From contig CAWCMK010000004.1 in the NCBI GenBank assembly GCA_963796705.1, positions 124,001 through 188,000 on the forward strand: DNA of 64,000 nt, in the 5' to 3' direction. The notes beneath the pieces were generated by a model. The model was given only the letters and a program-made list of their open reading frames with translations. It had not been told where the DNA came from and did no database searches. The first letter of the stretch is position 1. Each line of letters opens with the position of its first letter. Of the stretch, positions 57,256 to 64,000 are shown piece by piece. Made by a program: the position numbers and the translations under genes. The DNA comes from VRUE01 sp963796705 (GTDB lineage Bacteria; Actinomycetota; Thermoleophilia; Solirubrobacterales; 70-9).

Positions 57256-59751
57256 CTAGCCGTACCTCTTCCTGGAGCCTTCCTTGAACCTCGGGCGCTT
57301 CCTGTGGACCTTCACGCATCTGGGCTTGCCCTTGACCCTTCTCCTCCGGAAACCCTTCCTGCACCTCAGTTTCTTCTTGTGGACGCTCGCGGCGGGCGCG
57401 AGTATCTCGAAGGTGGCCGTCACTCTGGTGTCAGCGGCGAGCGTCACCACGCAGTTCCCGGCGCCGGTGCAGGCGCCCCCGGACCAACCTCCGAAGCTGG
57501 ACCCGAGGCCAGGAGAGGGGCTGAGGGTCACGGTTGAGCCCTCGTCATAGAGGCCCGAGCAGCTGCCGGCGGCGGCGGCGCAGCCGGAGATCGCGCCCGA
57601 GTCGGCGCTGATTGTGCCCGAGCCGGGGCCCGCCGCGGCGACCGAGAGCCGGTGGGTGATGGGGGTGAAGGTGGCGCTGACCTCGGTGTCGGAGCTGCCG
57701 ATGTCGACTTCGCAGCTGTTGGCGGCGGGGCGCGTGCAGCCGCTCCATTCGACCCTCTCATGCAGGGCGGGGCTCGCGGTCAGGGTCACGGTTGAGCCCT
57801 CGTCATAGAGGCCCGAGCAGCTGCCGGCGGCGGCGGCGCAGCCGGAGATCGCGCCCGAGTCGGCGCTGATTGTGCCCGAGCCGGGGCCCGCCGCGGCGAC
57901 CGAGAGCCGGTGGGTGATGGGGGTGAAGGTGGCGCTGACCTCGGTGTCGGAGCTGCCGATGTCGACTTCGCAGCTGTTGGCGGCGGGGCGCGTGCAGCCG
58001 CTCCATTCGACCCTCTCATGCAGGGCGGGGCTCGCGGTCAGGGTCACGGTTGAGCCCTCGTCATAGAGGCCCGAGCAGCTGCCGGCGGCGGCGGCGCAGC
58101 CGGAGATCGCGCCCGAGTCGGCGCTGATTGTGCCCGAGCCGGGGCCCGCCGCGGCGACCGAGAGCCGGTGGGTGATGGGGGTGAAGGTGGCGCTGACCTC
58201 GGTGTCGGAGCTGCCGATGTCGACTTCGCAGCTGTTGGCGGCGGGGCGCGTGCAGCCGCTCCATTCGACCCTCTCATGCAGGGCGGGGCTCGCGGTCAGG
58301 GTCACGGTTGAGCCCTCGTCATAGAGGCCCGAGCAGCTGCCGGCGGCGGCGGCGCAGCCGGAGATCGCGCCCGAGTCGGCGCTGATTGTGCCCGAGCCGG
58401 GGCCGGTAACGGAGACGCTCAGCGTGTGATGCGGCGGCCGGACGGTCACTTCGCGGCTGGTCGAATAGGCGAAGCCGCCGTCGTCTTTCAGCATCAGGGT
58501 GACGGTGAAGGTGCCGGTGACCGCGAAGGTGTGTGTCGGGTTCGATCCGGTGGCGGTCCCCCCGTCGCCAAAGTCCCAGGCGTAGGAGACGATTCCCCCA
58601 GAGCCGGGCGATGAGCCGCTGGCGTCAAAGGAGACGGACTGGCCGGCCACGACTTCACCGGGGTCGGCGATCGAGGGAGCGGCCGGAGCGACCCGCTGGA
58701 CGCATTCGCTGGCGTCGTTGCTCCACTCCTGCTGGAGGTAGTAGTGGGCGCCGTCGATCGACTGGTTAAAGAGAGTCCCCGCGGAACCGCCCAACGGGCT
58801 CCCGTAATCTTCGCCCGAAGGGGTGTTGCGGCACTCATCGCCGATCTCAAAGCCTTCCTTGTCATACCAGGCGTTTAGCTTCGGGTCGGTGATCGACTCG
58901 TTGGCCTCGTGGCTGAGGTCGCTGAAGGTGTCGTCGGCGTTGCCGTTGGCATGGCCGTTTGGGTACTGCCCGACCCCGCAGCCCGAGGGATCGCCCGGTG
59001 AGTAGCCGATGCTTGCGTAGACGGTTTCCGGAGACGCGGAGAAGCTGTGGTAGGCGCAATACTGCTCGTCGAAGCATTCCTTGCCCGACGCTTCAAAGCA
59101 GCTGCCGACCTGCGGCGGCAGGAGAACGTAATACTCGGCTCCGAGCCCATGCGGCCAGCCCTGGGCGGCGATCACCGCGTTGACCTCTGCTTCGAGCTTG
59201 GCATCGGTGACGCAGGCGGTGAACGATTCGCCAAAGCCGGAGTACGGCGCACAGCTGCCGCTGCTCGGATAGGCGCTCGTGTCGGTCGTGGATCCCGCGA
59301 AGGAGTCCTCGTAGGTGGAGTGGCCGTTGCCGTCCGTGTACTGGGCGCTGACCGAGTAGACGTTGCTCGGCAGGCCGCTGTCGGCGCCGACGTGTTGGAG
59401 GAAGGCTTCGACCGCCGCCTGGTAGCCGCTTGGGAAGGCGTAGCCGCTCGGTGCCCAGAAGATCGCATAGGCGGCCTGCGAGTGCATGACCGGGCCCCCG
59501 TGGTAGAGCAGCGGCGGCTCCCGGCTGGGCGTCGCGCTCAGAGTCCCCGCGGCGCCCGGACTGCGGGTGGCCAAACCGGCCGCCGGCCCCTGGCTCACTG
59601 GGAGATAGGAGATGCGTCCCGCGGCGGATTTGATGACCACGGCATCGGCCTTCGGCGCGCACACACCGAGCGGGGCAAGTAGCCCGACCGAAGCTCCAAG
59701 AACGATCGCCCCTGCCACCGACCCGCTTCTTAGGGCTCCTCTTCCGCGCAT
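57256..59751 (-). CDS. secreted EXORDIUM-like / PKD / repeat protein
   Basis: The 831-residue exported protein has a signal peptide AGAIVLGASVGLLAPLGVCA. Residues about 75-360 resemble the EXORDIUM (phosphate-induced) family: VMHSQAAYAIFWAPSGYAFP, SNVYSVSAQYTDGNGH, EYYVLLPPQVGSCFEASGKE and DLSHEANESITDPKLNAWYD. A PKD domain follows (SYAWDFGDGGTATGSNPTHT). Then come four copies of an 86-residue repeat, HRLSVAAAGPGSGTISADSG ... YDEGSTVTLTASPALHERVE, of which three are perfect DNA copies. It ends with a basic tail KKKLRCRKGFRRRRVKGKPR C, common in Thermoleophilia. Surface attachment is inferred. Confidence 0.85.
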   Translation of the reverse strand: MRGRGALRSGSVAGAIVLGASVGLLAPLGVCAPKADAVVIKSAAGRISYLPVSQGPAAGLATRSPGAAGTLSATPSREPPLLYHGGPVMHSQAAYAIFWAPSGYAFPSGYQAAVEAFLQHVGADSGLPSNVYSVSAQYTDGNGHSTYEDSFAGSTTDTSAYPSSGSCAPYSGFGESFTACVTDAKLEAEVNAVIAAQGWPHGLGAEYYVLLPPQVGSCFEASGKECFDEQYCAYHSFSASPETVYASIGYSPGDPSGCGVGQYPNGHANGNADDTFSDLSHEANESITDPKLNAWYDKEGFEIGDECRNTPSGEDYGSPLGGSAGTLFNQSIDGAHYYLQQEWSNDASECVQRVAPAAPSIADPGEVVAGQSVSFDASGSSPGSGGIVSYAWDFGDGGTATGSNPTHTFAVTGTFTVTLMLKDDGGFAYSTSREVTVRPPHHTLSVSVTGPGSGTISADSGAISGCAAAAGSCSGLYDEGSTVTLTASPALHERVEWSGCTRPAANSCEVDIGSSDTEVSATFTPITHRLSVAAAGPGSGTISADSGAISGCAAAAGSCSGLYDEGSTVTLTASPALHERVEWSGCTRPAANSCEVDIGSSDTEVSATFTPITHRLSVAAAGPGSGTISADSGAISGCAAAAGSCSGLYDEGSTVTLTASPALHERVEWSGCTRPAANSCEVDIGSSDTEVSATFTPITHRLSVAAAGPGSGTISADSGAISGCAAAAGSCSGLYDEGSTVTLSPSPGLGSSFGGWSGGACTGAGNCVVTLAADTRVTATFEILAPAASVHKKKLRCRKGFRRRRVKGKPRCVKVHRKRPRFKEGSRKRYG
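57524..58401 (-). repeat. 258-bp tandem repeats, 3.4 copies
   Basis: The unit beginning AGGGTCACGGTTGAGCCCTC recurs at 57524, 57782, 58040 and 58298 with no difference seen across three full units and a partial fourth (to 58401). It encodes the 86-residue extracellular repeat of the PKD protein. Perfect DNA identity implies recent duplication or strong gene conversion. Confidence 0.9.
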
Positions 59752-59941
59752 TTGCCCCGGCGGCCGATACTAGCGGGCAGCACGAGGCGGGCGGCCCGGC
59801 AGTTATGTCAAGCGAGATGCTTTGCCGATAGGAGCCTGGATCCCAATCGAGCCCGGCCAGAAGCACCGGCACGGCACCTCACCAATCCACTTCATCACCC
59901 ACCTCGCGATGCAGGGCCCGAGCGATTCCCAGTCCTGCCGA

Positions 59942-61111
59942 TCAACTCGGCAGGCTGGCGCCGGCAAGGGCGAGGAGACCGCCGAGGAGGCCGGCGCCGA
60001 GCAGCGTCGGGACGACCCCGCGCCGCGCCACCAGCAGGCTGATCGCGGCGAGGCCGAGGAGGACGAACTGCCACCACTCCGAGAGGGCCGCCGCGAGCGG
60101 GATCGTCGCGCCGAGAATCGCCCCGATCGCCGCCGGCCCTGCACCGTCGAGAAAGCCGCGAGCCACAGGGCTCCCCCGCAGACGCTCAAAGCGCCCGCCG
60201 CCGAGCAGGATGAAGGAGAAGGAGGGAAGGAAGGCGACCGCCGCGGCGAGCAGGCCGCCGCCGATGCCGTGCGCGGCGTAGCCGACCGCGGCGACGGTGG
60301 CGACGACGGGGCCCGGCGTCACCTGACCGAGCGCCACCGCGTTTAGGAATTCGGCGTTCGTCATCCAGTGGTTGACGTGGACGGCGTCGCCCTGCATCAG
60401 CGGGATGATCACGAAGCCGCCCCCGAAGGAGAGCGCCCCGACCTTGAAGGCGGTCCAGGCGAGCGCCCCCAAGCCGCCCGTCGTGGCGCTCGCCACAAGC
60501 ATCGGCGCCAGCGGCGTCGCATCGGTGCGCAGCGCCCGCGCCGAACGCCGCCTCAGGGTGAGCTCAAAGGCCCCGCAGGTGAGCAGGACCAGGACCAGGT
60601 AGGGCCCGAGCAGCGCCGCGGCGATCGCCCCGAGTGAGAGATATCCGAGCCATCTGGCCTCCCGGCTCCCGTTTTGGCGAACCCGGGCAAAGCTCGGGCC
60701 CAGCAGGTCGATGCCGGCACGCAGGGCGACCGCGGCGACCGCCGCCCCGGCACCGGCACCGATGCCGCGGATCCAGGTCGGCGGCGCCTGCGCCAAAAAA
60801 ACGAGCGAGAGCGCCAGGATGAGGATCACCGCGGGAACGATGAAGCCGAGTCCGCCAATGATCGCGGCGGGCCAGCCGCCGACCCGGTAGGCGCAGAAGA
60901 TCGCCAGCTGCGTCGAGGCCGGTCCCGGGAGCAGCGAGCAGGCGGCGTTGGCGTCCTCGAAGGCGCGTGCGTCCATCCAGCCCTCGCGTTCGACGAGCAG
61001 ACGGCGCAGCAGCGCGATGTGAGCCGGCGGTCCACCGAAGCCGGTGATGCCGATCCGGGTCCACTCACGAGCGATCGTTCCGATCGGGATATCGGAGTCG
61101 CGGCCCTCCAC
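59942..61111 (-). CDS. chrA: ChrA-type chromate efflux transporter (two CHR domains)
   Basis: The 389-residue membrane protein has two homologous CHR halves, as in long ChrA proteins, which exchange chromate for protons. The N-half shows GITGFGGPPAHIALLRRLLV, EDANAACSLLPGPASTQLAI FCAYRVGGWPA. The C-half shows KVGALSFGGGFVIIPLMQGD AV, TNAEFLNAVALGQVTPGPVV and FLDGAGPAAIGAILGAT. The GTG start at 61111 is divergent from the hydrolase gene at 61182 with a 70-nt shared control region. Many environmental members have never been tested for chromate. Confidence 0.9.
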   Translation of the reverse strand: MEGRDSDIPIGTIAREWTRIGITGFGGPPAHIALLRRLLVEREGWMDARAFEDANAACSLLPGPASTQLAIFCAYRVGGWPAAIIGGLGFIVPAVILILALSLVFLAQAPPTWIRGIGAGAGAAVAAVALRAGIDLLGPSFARVRQNGSREARWLGYLSLGAIAAALLGPYLVLVLLTCGAFELTLRRRSARALRTDATPLAPMLVASATTGGLGALAWTAFKVGALSFGGGFVIIPLMQGDAVHVNHWMTNAEFLNAVALGQVTPGPVVATVAAVGYAAHGIGGGLLAAAVAFLPSFSFILLGGGRFERLRGSPVARGFLDGAGPAAIGAILGATIPLAAALSEWWQFVLLGLAAISLLVARRGVVPTLLGAGLLGGLLALAGASLPS

Positions 61112-61181
61112 CGGGTGGGCATCATCCCATCGACGGGCCCCGTCGCGCGGCTTGGCCCGGGGAGGGCTAGGCTGCCAAGGG

Positions 61182-62039
61182 ATGGGCGAGTTCCTCTACG
61201 AATCTCACCGGATCGAGTACGACTCCTACGGCGAGGGCGAGCGGGTGCTGATCCTGATCCACGGCCTGCTGATGAATCGCCGGATGTTCGGCGGACTCGG
61301 GCCGACGCTGGCCCGGCGCGGCAACCGGGTCATCTGCGTGGACCTGCTCGGTCACGGGCGCTCAGATCGCCCCGAAGACCTGCGCCTGTACTCGATGCCG
61401 CGCTTCGCCCGCCAGCTGCTGGCGCTGATCGATCACCTCGAGCTCGACTCGGCGGTCCTCGGCGGCACCTCGCTCGGGGCCAACGTCGCGCTCGAGCTGG
61501 CCACCCGCAACCCCGAGCGCGCCCGGGCGCTGTTCATCGAGATGCCGGTGCTCGACAACGCGCTGCCGGCGGTCGCCGCCGCCTTCGGCCCGCTGCTCGT
61601 CGGCCTCAGCCTCGCGCGGCCGGCCTTCGAGCTCGCCTCCCGGCTCACCTCGGCAATTCCGCGGATCCACCGGCTTATCGACATGCCGCTCGACGTGGTG
61701 CGCCAGCGCCCGGGGCCCTCGCTGGCGGTCCTTGAGGGACTGCTCCTCGGCGAGACCGCCCCGCACCGCGAGGAGCGTCTGAAGATCACCCAGCCGACCC
61801 TGATCGTCGGCCACCACCGTGATCCGATCCACCCCTTCAGCGACTCCGGGATGCTCGCCGAGGAGCTGCCCGCAGCACGCCTCGTCGAGGCGAACTCGAT
61901 CCTCGAGTGGCGGATCACCCCGGGGCGACTGGACGCCGAGCTCGCCGGATTCCTCGAGGAGGTCTGGGGTGGGTCCGCGGCCGAGGAAGCCGACAACGGT
62001 TCGGGACCCCCGGCCGAGGGCGACCCGGTTCCCGTCTAG
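61182..62039 (+). CDS. alpha/beta hydrolase
   Basis: The 285-residue hydrolase has the oxyanion segment LILIHGLLMNRRMFGGLGPT, ICVDLLGHGRSDRPEDLRLY and the nucleophile elbow LGGTSLGANVALELATRNPE (GTSLG). The acid is in VGHHRDPIHPF. The usual final His is not obvious in its normal place, where SILEWRITPGRLD occurs. The C-terminal 20 residues are acidic and disordered. ATG 61182 was chosen (MGEFLYESHRIEYDSYGEGE) since earlier codons in the frame overlap the divergent transporter gene. It is followed after 9 nt by the GST-like gene, so they form an operon. Substrate unknown. Confidence 0.82.
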   Translation: MGEFLYESHRIEYDSYGEGERVLILIHGLLMNRRMFGGLGPTLARRGNRVICVDLLGHGRSDRPEDLRLYSMPRFARQLLALIDHLELDSAVLGGTSLGANVALELATRNPERARALFIEMPVLDNALPAVAAAFGPLLVGLSLARPAFELASRLTSAIPRIHRLIDMPLDVVRQRPGPSLAVLEGLLLGETAPHREERLKITQPTLIVGHHRDPIHPFSDSGMLAEELPAARLVEANSILEWRITPGRLDAELAGFLEEVWGGSAAEEADNGSGPPAEGDPVPV

Positions 62040-62048
62040 GCAGCGGCG

Positions 62049-62837
62049 ATGAGCGCGGAGGCTGCCGAGAACCTTCTGATCACGATCCCGATCAGCCACT
62101 TCTGCGAGAAAGCGCGCTGGGCGCTTGAGCGCGGCGGGATCCCCTACACCGAGTGCCCTCACCTGCAGGTCTTTCACCGCTTCGCCGTGCGGCGCGCCGG
62201 CGGCGGCAGGACCGCCCCGGTTCTGGTCATGGGCGATCGCGTGCTCGCCGATTCCTCCGAGATCCTCGAGGCCGCCAGCGCCAAGGCACCGCCCGAGCTT
62301 CGTCTCTACCCCGATGACCCGGAGGCGGCGGCCGAGGTCCGGGCCCTGCAGCGCGACTTCGATGAGCGCCTCGGCCCCGAGGCGCGGCGCTGGATGTACT
62401 ACGAGCTGCGCGGCCGCCGCGACATCGCCAGCGAGTACGGATGTACCGGCATCCCCGCCTGGCAGCGGCGCTCGCTGCCGCTCGTCTACCCGGTCGCCTC
62501 GCGGATCATCGATCACGTGCTCGACGTGACGCCGGCCAGCGCCGGCGCTGCACGCGCAGAGGTCGAGCGGACCTTCGATGAGGTTGGGGAACGGCTCTCC
62601 GACGCTCGCCCATACCTTTGCGGCGAGCACTTCAGCGCCGCCGATCTGACCTTCGCGGCGCTCGCCGCGGCGGTCCTGATGCCGCCCGAGTACGGCGTCC
62701 CCCTCCCCCAGCCCGAGGCGCTGCCGGCGGCCATGGCGACCGAAGTGCGGCGACTCAGACAACACCCCGCCGGCGCCCACGCATTGCGGATGTTCGCCGA
62801 GGAGCGCCGGGCGCCGCGAGATCAAGACCTCGGTTAG
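62049..62837 (+). CDS. glutathione S-transferase family protein
   Basis: The 262-residue protein has a thioredoxin-like N-terminal domain with the motif ISHFCEKARWALERGGIPYT and APVLVMGDRVLADSSEILEA, then an all-helical C-terminal domain containing RPYLCGEHFSAADLTFAALA AAVLMPPEYG (N-capping box). Actinobacteria usually lack glutathione, so the real thiol may be mycothiol, or the role may be non-catalytic. It is co-transcribed with the preceding hydrolase. The terminator at 62933 follows. Confidence 0.88.
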   Translation: MSAEAAENLLITIPISHFCEKARWALERGGIPYTECPHLQVFHRFAVRRAGGGRTAPVLVMGDRVLADSSEILEAASAKAPPELRLYPDDPEAAAEVRALQRDFDERLGPEARRWMYYELRGRRDIASEYGCTGIPAWQRRSLPLVYPVASRIIDHVLDVTPASAGAARAEVERTFDEVGERLSDARPYLCGEHFSAADLTFAALAAAVLMPPEYGVPLPQPEALPAAMATEVRRLRQHPAGAHALRMFAEERRAPRDQDLG

Positions 62838-62932
62838 GAATCCGCCGCAGCGGGTAGAGCGGGGCCGAAGGGGTTCTCCTCGGCGTCCGCGGCTCGTGGC
62901 GTCGGCGAGTACCCCCCTCCCCGGTGTATCCC

Positions 62933-62971
62933 CGAAAAGACGCCCCGTTCGCAGCGCGGGGCGTCTTTTCG
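62933..62971 (+). terminator. bidirectional intrinsic terminator
   Basis: A 15-bp perfect stem CGAAAAGACGCCCCG / CGGGGCGTCTTTTCG with a 9-nt loop, T-rich on both strands. The upstream CCTCCCCGGTGTATCCCCGA is a faint echo of the conserved strand in copies A-D. Confidence 0.75.
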
Positions 62972-63009
62972 TTGGCCCGATCGGCACCCCAACCCGCACC
63001 AGAGAACAT

Positions 63010-63032
63010 GTGACCAAATAGTCACCTATACT
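63010..63032 (+). promoter_or_regulatory. arsR-type promoter and operator
   Basis: The inverted repeat GTGAC (63010-63014) / GTCAC (63021-63025) directly precedes TATACT (63027-63032). The GTG start of the regulator follows 7 nt later at 63040, so transcription probably starts at the codon (leaderless). Binding there by the encoded repressor would block RNA polymerase. Confidence 0.6.
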
Positions 63033-63039
63033 CCCGGGC

Positions 63040-63348
63040 GTGGACGAGGTGTTCAAGGCGCTGGCCGACCCGACCCGGCGGGAGCTGCTTGACGAGCTCC
63101 ACCGCGAGGACGGCCAGACGCTCAGCTCGCTCGAGAAGGGGCGGGCGATGACGCGCTTCGGCGTGATGAAGCACCTCCGGGTGCTCGAGGAGGCGGGGCT
63201 GGTCACGACAAGACGCCGTGGCCGCGAGAAGCTCCACTTCCTCAACCCCGTCCCGATCAGGCTCATCCACGACCGCTGGGTGAGCAAATACGCGGAGCCC
63301 TGGGCTTCCGGCCTCAGTCAGCTCAAGCGCGAACTCGAGGAGGAATAG
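63040..63348 (+). CDS. ArsR/SmtB-family transcriptional regulator
   Basis: The 102-residue winged-helix repressor has KALADPTRRELLDELHREDG (helix 1-2 typical of this family) and SLEKGRAMTRFGVMKHLRVL EEAGLVTTRRRGREKLHFLN (recognition helix and wing). No Cys/His metal site (CxCxxC) is visible, so it probably does not sense metals. Starts at GTG 63040 just after its promoter. The SRPBCC gene follows after 2 nt. ArsR-SRPBCC pairs of this type occur widely in actinobacteria. Confidence 0.9.
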   Translation: MDEVFKALADPTRRELLDELHREDGQTLSSLEKGRAMTRFGVMKHLRVLEEAGLVTTRRRGREKLHFLNPVPIRLIHDRWVSKYAEPWASGLSQLKRELEEE

Positions 63349-63350
63349 AG

Positions 63351-63803
63351 ATGGAGAAGGTGTTCGAGATCTACATCAAGACGACGCCCGAGCGCCTCTG
63401 GGAGGCGATCACCGACCCCGAGCAGCGGCGTCGGTACACGTTCGGAATCGGCGTTGAGTCCGAGTGGACGCAGGGATCACGCTACGAGGGGATCACGCCG
63501 ATGGTGGCGAAACCGATGATCGCCGGCGAGAACCTCGAGGTCGATCCTCCGCGACGCCTGGTGCAGAGCTTCAACGCGCTGTGGAGCGAGGCGGTCGAGG
63601 CAGAAGGCGCCTCACGGGTCACCTGGGAGATCGAGCAGGTGGAGGATTCATGCCGGCTGACCGTCGTCCACGAGGAGCTGCGCGAGGACGCCAACGCCGA
63701 ACTCTACGGCGGCTGGCCGATGATCCTCTCCGGACTGAAGACGTTGCTGGAGACGGGCGAGGAGCTGACGACGCCCGGATCGCTGCGCTACGCCCCCAAA
63801 TAG
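63351..63803 (+). CDS. SRPBCC (AHSA1-like) protein
   Basis: The 150-residue START-like protein has the opening VFEIYIKTTPERLWEAITDP EQRRRYTFG and the hydrophobic-cavity segments DPPRRLVQSFNALWSEAV and VTWEIEQVEDSCRLTVVHEE L, typical of the AHSA1/activator-of-Hsp90-like group. It ends GWPMILSGLKTLLETGEEL. It binds a hydrophobic ligand or partner protein, not known. It forms a two-gene operon with the ArsR regulator and is followed by a terminator. Confidence 0.9.
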   Translation: MEKVFEIYIKTTPERLWEAITDPEQRRRYTFGIGVESEWTQGSRYEGITPMVAKPMIAGENLEVDPPRRLVQSFNALWSEAVEAEGASRVTWEIEQVEDSCRLTVVHEELREDANAELYGGWPMILSGLKTLLETGEELTTPGSLRYAPK

Positions 63804-63823
63804 GCGGGCACCCCGAAGCCCGC

Positions 63824-63864
63824 AACGGTCTTGGCCGCCCCGCGGGGCGGCTGACCGTTTTCTG
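63824..63864 (+). terminator. intrinsic terminator after the ArsR-SRPBCC operon
   Basis: Nested stems AACGGTC/GACCGTT around GCCGCCCCGCGGGGCGGC, followed by TTCT. It lies 21 nt after the SRPBCC stop. Confidence 0.7.
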
Positions 63865-63897
63865 GCAGCGGTCCGCCTGCCTGCCGGATCCGCTTAC

Positions 63898-63960
63898 AGA
63901 GGTACACATCTCTTCTCCCTGTAGTAACCCCAGATACGCCCGACCGCGATAGGTCGGGCG
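63898..63960 (+). repeat. dispersed hairpin repeat, copy D
   Basis: AGAGGTACACATCTCT (63898-63913), then CTCCCTGTAGTAACCCCAGA (63915-63934) and a 9-bp stem CGCCCGACC/GGTCGGGCG with loop GCGATA. The stem differs from copies A-C at several positions but keeps pairing. No T tract follows. A GGCGGAAA ribosome-site-like motif and ATG (63997) come after it, so this copy may lie in the leader of a gene that runs off the window. Confidence 0.6.
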
Positions 63961-64000
63961 CTCCTGCTCGTCACTGAAGAGACGGCGGAAACCTACATGA

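Noticed and set aside
57524..58401. Tandem repeats read as a CRISPR-like array
   Set aside because: Units are contiguous, 258 bp long and in frame within a secreted protein, without spacers.
61362..63287. A 641-codon minus-strand frame opposite the hydrolase, GST and ArsR genes
   Set aside because: It spans three good plus-strand genes and two terminators and has no recognisable domain.
1..64000. CRISPR array, prophage structural genes or a restriction system
   Set aside because: No regularly spaced repeats with unique spacers, capsid or tail genes, or restriction/modification enzymes were recognised.

Overview
This is a GC-rich actinobacterial chromosome segment, probably from the class Thermoleophilia (Solirubrobacterales-like). 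The placement is inferred from the tlyA-nadK-recN-steA-mctB-pyrG-xerD chromosomal order, many secreted glycine-rich, fibronectin-like, delta-60 and PKD proteins with Arg/Lys-rich tails, an F420-type (Ddn-like) oxidoreductase, frequent GTG starts and several likely leaderless promoters. No rRNA operon, intact tRNA or CRISPR array was seen.

Region 1 (1-19.3 kb) is accessory and decaying. Secreted proteins (a CSLREA/beta-helix protein, fibronectin-like protein, serpin, GH114-like glycosidase and unnamed exported proteins) alternate with small metabolic genes and gene remnants. The gaps carry at least ten copies of a short REP-like palindrome. An ISL3-family element sits at 14406-15789. It has 29-bp inverted ends and an 8-bp target duplication, and it splits a secreted-protein gene whose frame closes exactly when the element is removed. 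A tandem repeat plus a 32-bp palindrome lies at 16910-17025.

Region 2 (19.3-27.8 kb) is a compact five-gene, minus-strand operon: phosphoketolase, TreT-like glycosyltransferase, acetate kinase, P3A proton ATPase and APC permease. The first four are joined by 4-nt GTGA overlaps. A decayed copy of the permease lies just upstream of the operon. Region 3 (28.2-42.5 kb) holds a secreted protein and a methyltransferase remnant, followed by the conserved minus-strand run xerD, DUF3866 gene, M20 peptidase, pyrG, MraY-like gene, mctB-like gene, steA-like gene, recN, an MFS exporter, nadK and tlyA.

Region 4 (42.9-54.4 kb) looks like an integrated mobilizable element. A 32-bp identical direct repeat bounds it, with tandem arm-type motifs just inside each end. 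It carries a tyrosine integrase, an excisionase-like protein and a MobF relaxase-helicase, then two secreted repeat proteins, transposase and integrase remnants, a 3' tRNA-Cys fragment and a candidate toxin-antitoxin pair. The boundary sequence belongs to a dispersed family (also near 57.0 and 63.9 kb) with a conserved 20-nt strand followed by a hairpin whose stem sequence varies but whose pairing is kept.

Region 5 (54.5-64 kb) has a VapBC pair abutting a truncated tautomerase gene, a hydrolase-adenylate cyclase fusion, a PKD protein with perfect 258-bp tandem repeats, a ChrA-type transporter, a hydrolase-GST pair, and an ArsR-SRPBCC pair with a visible operator.
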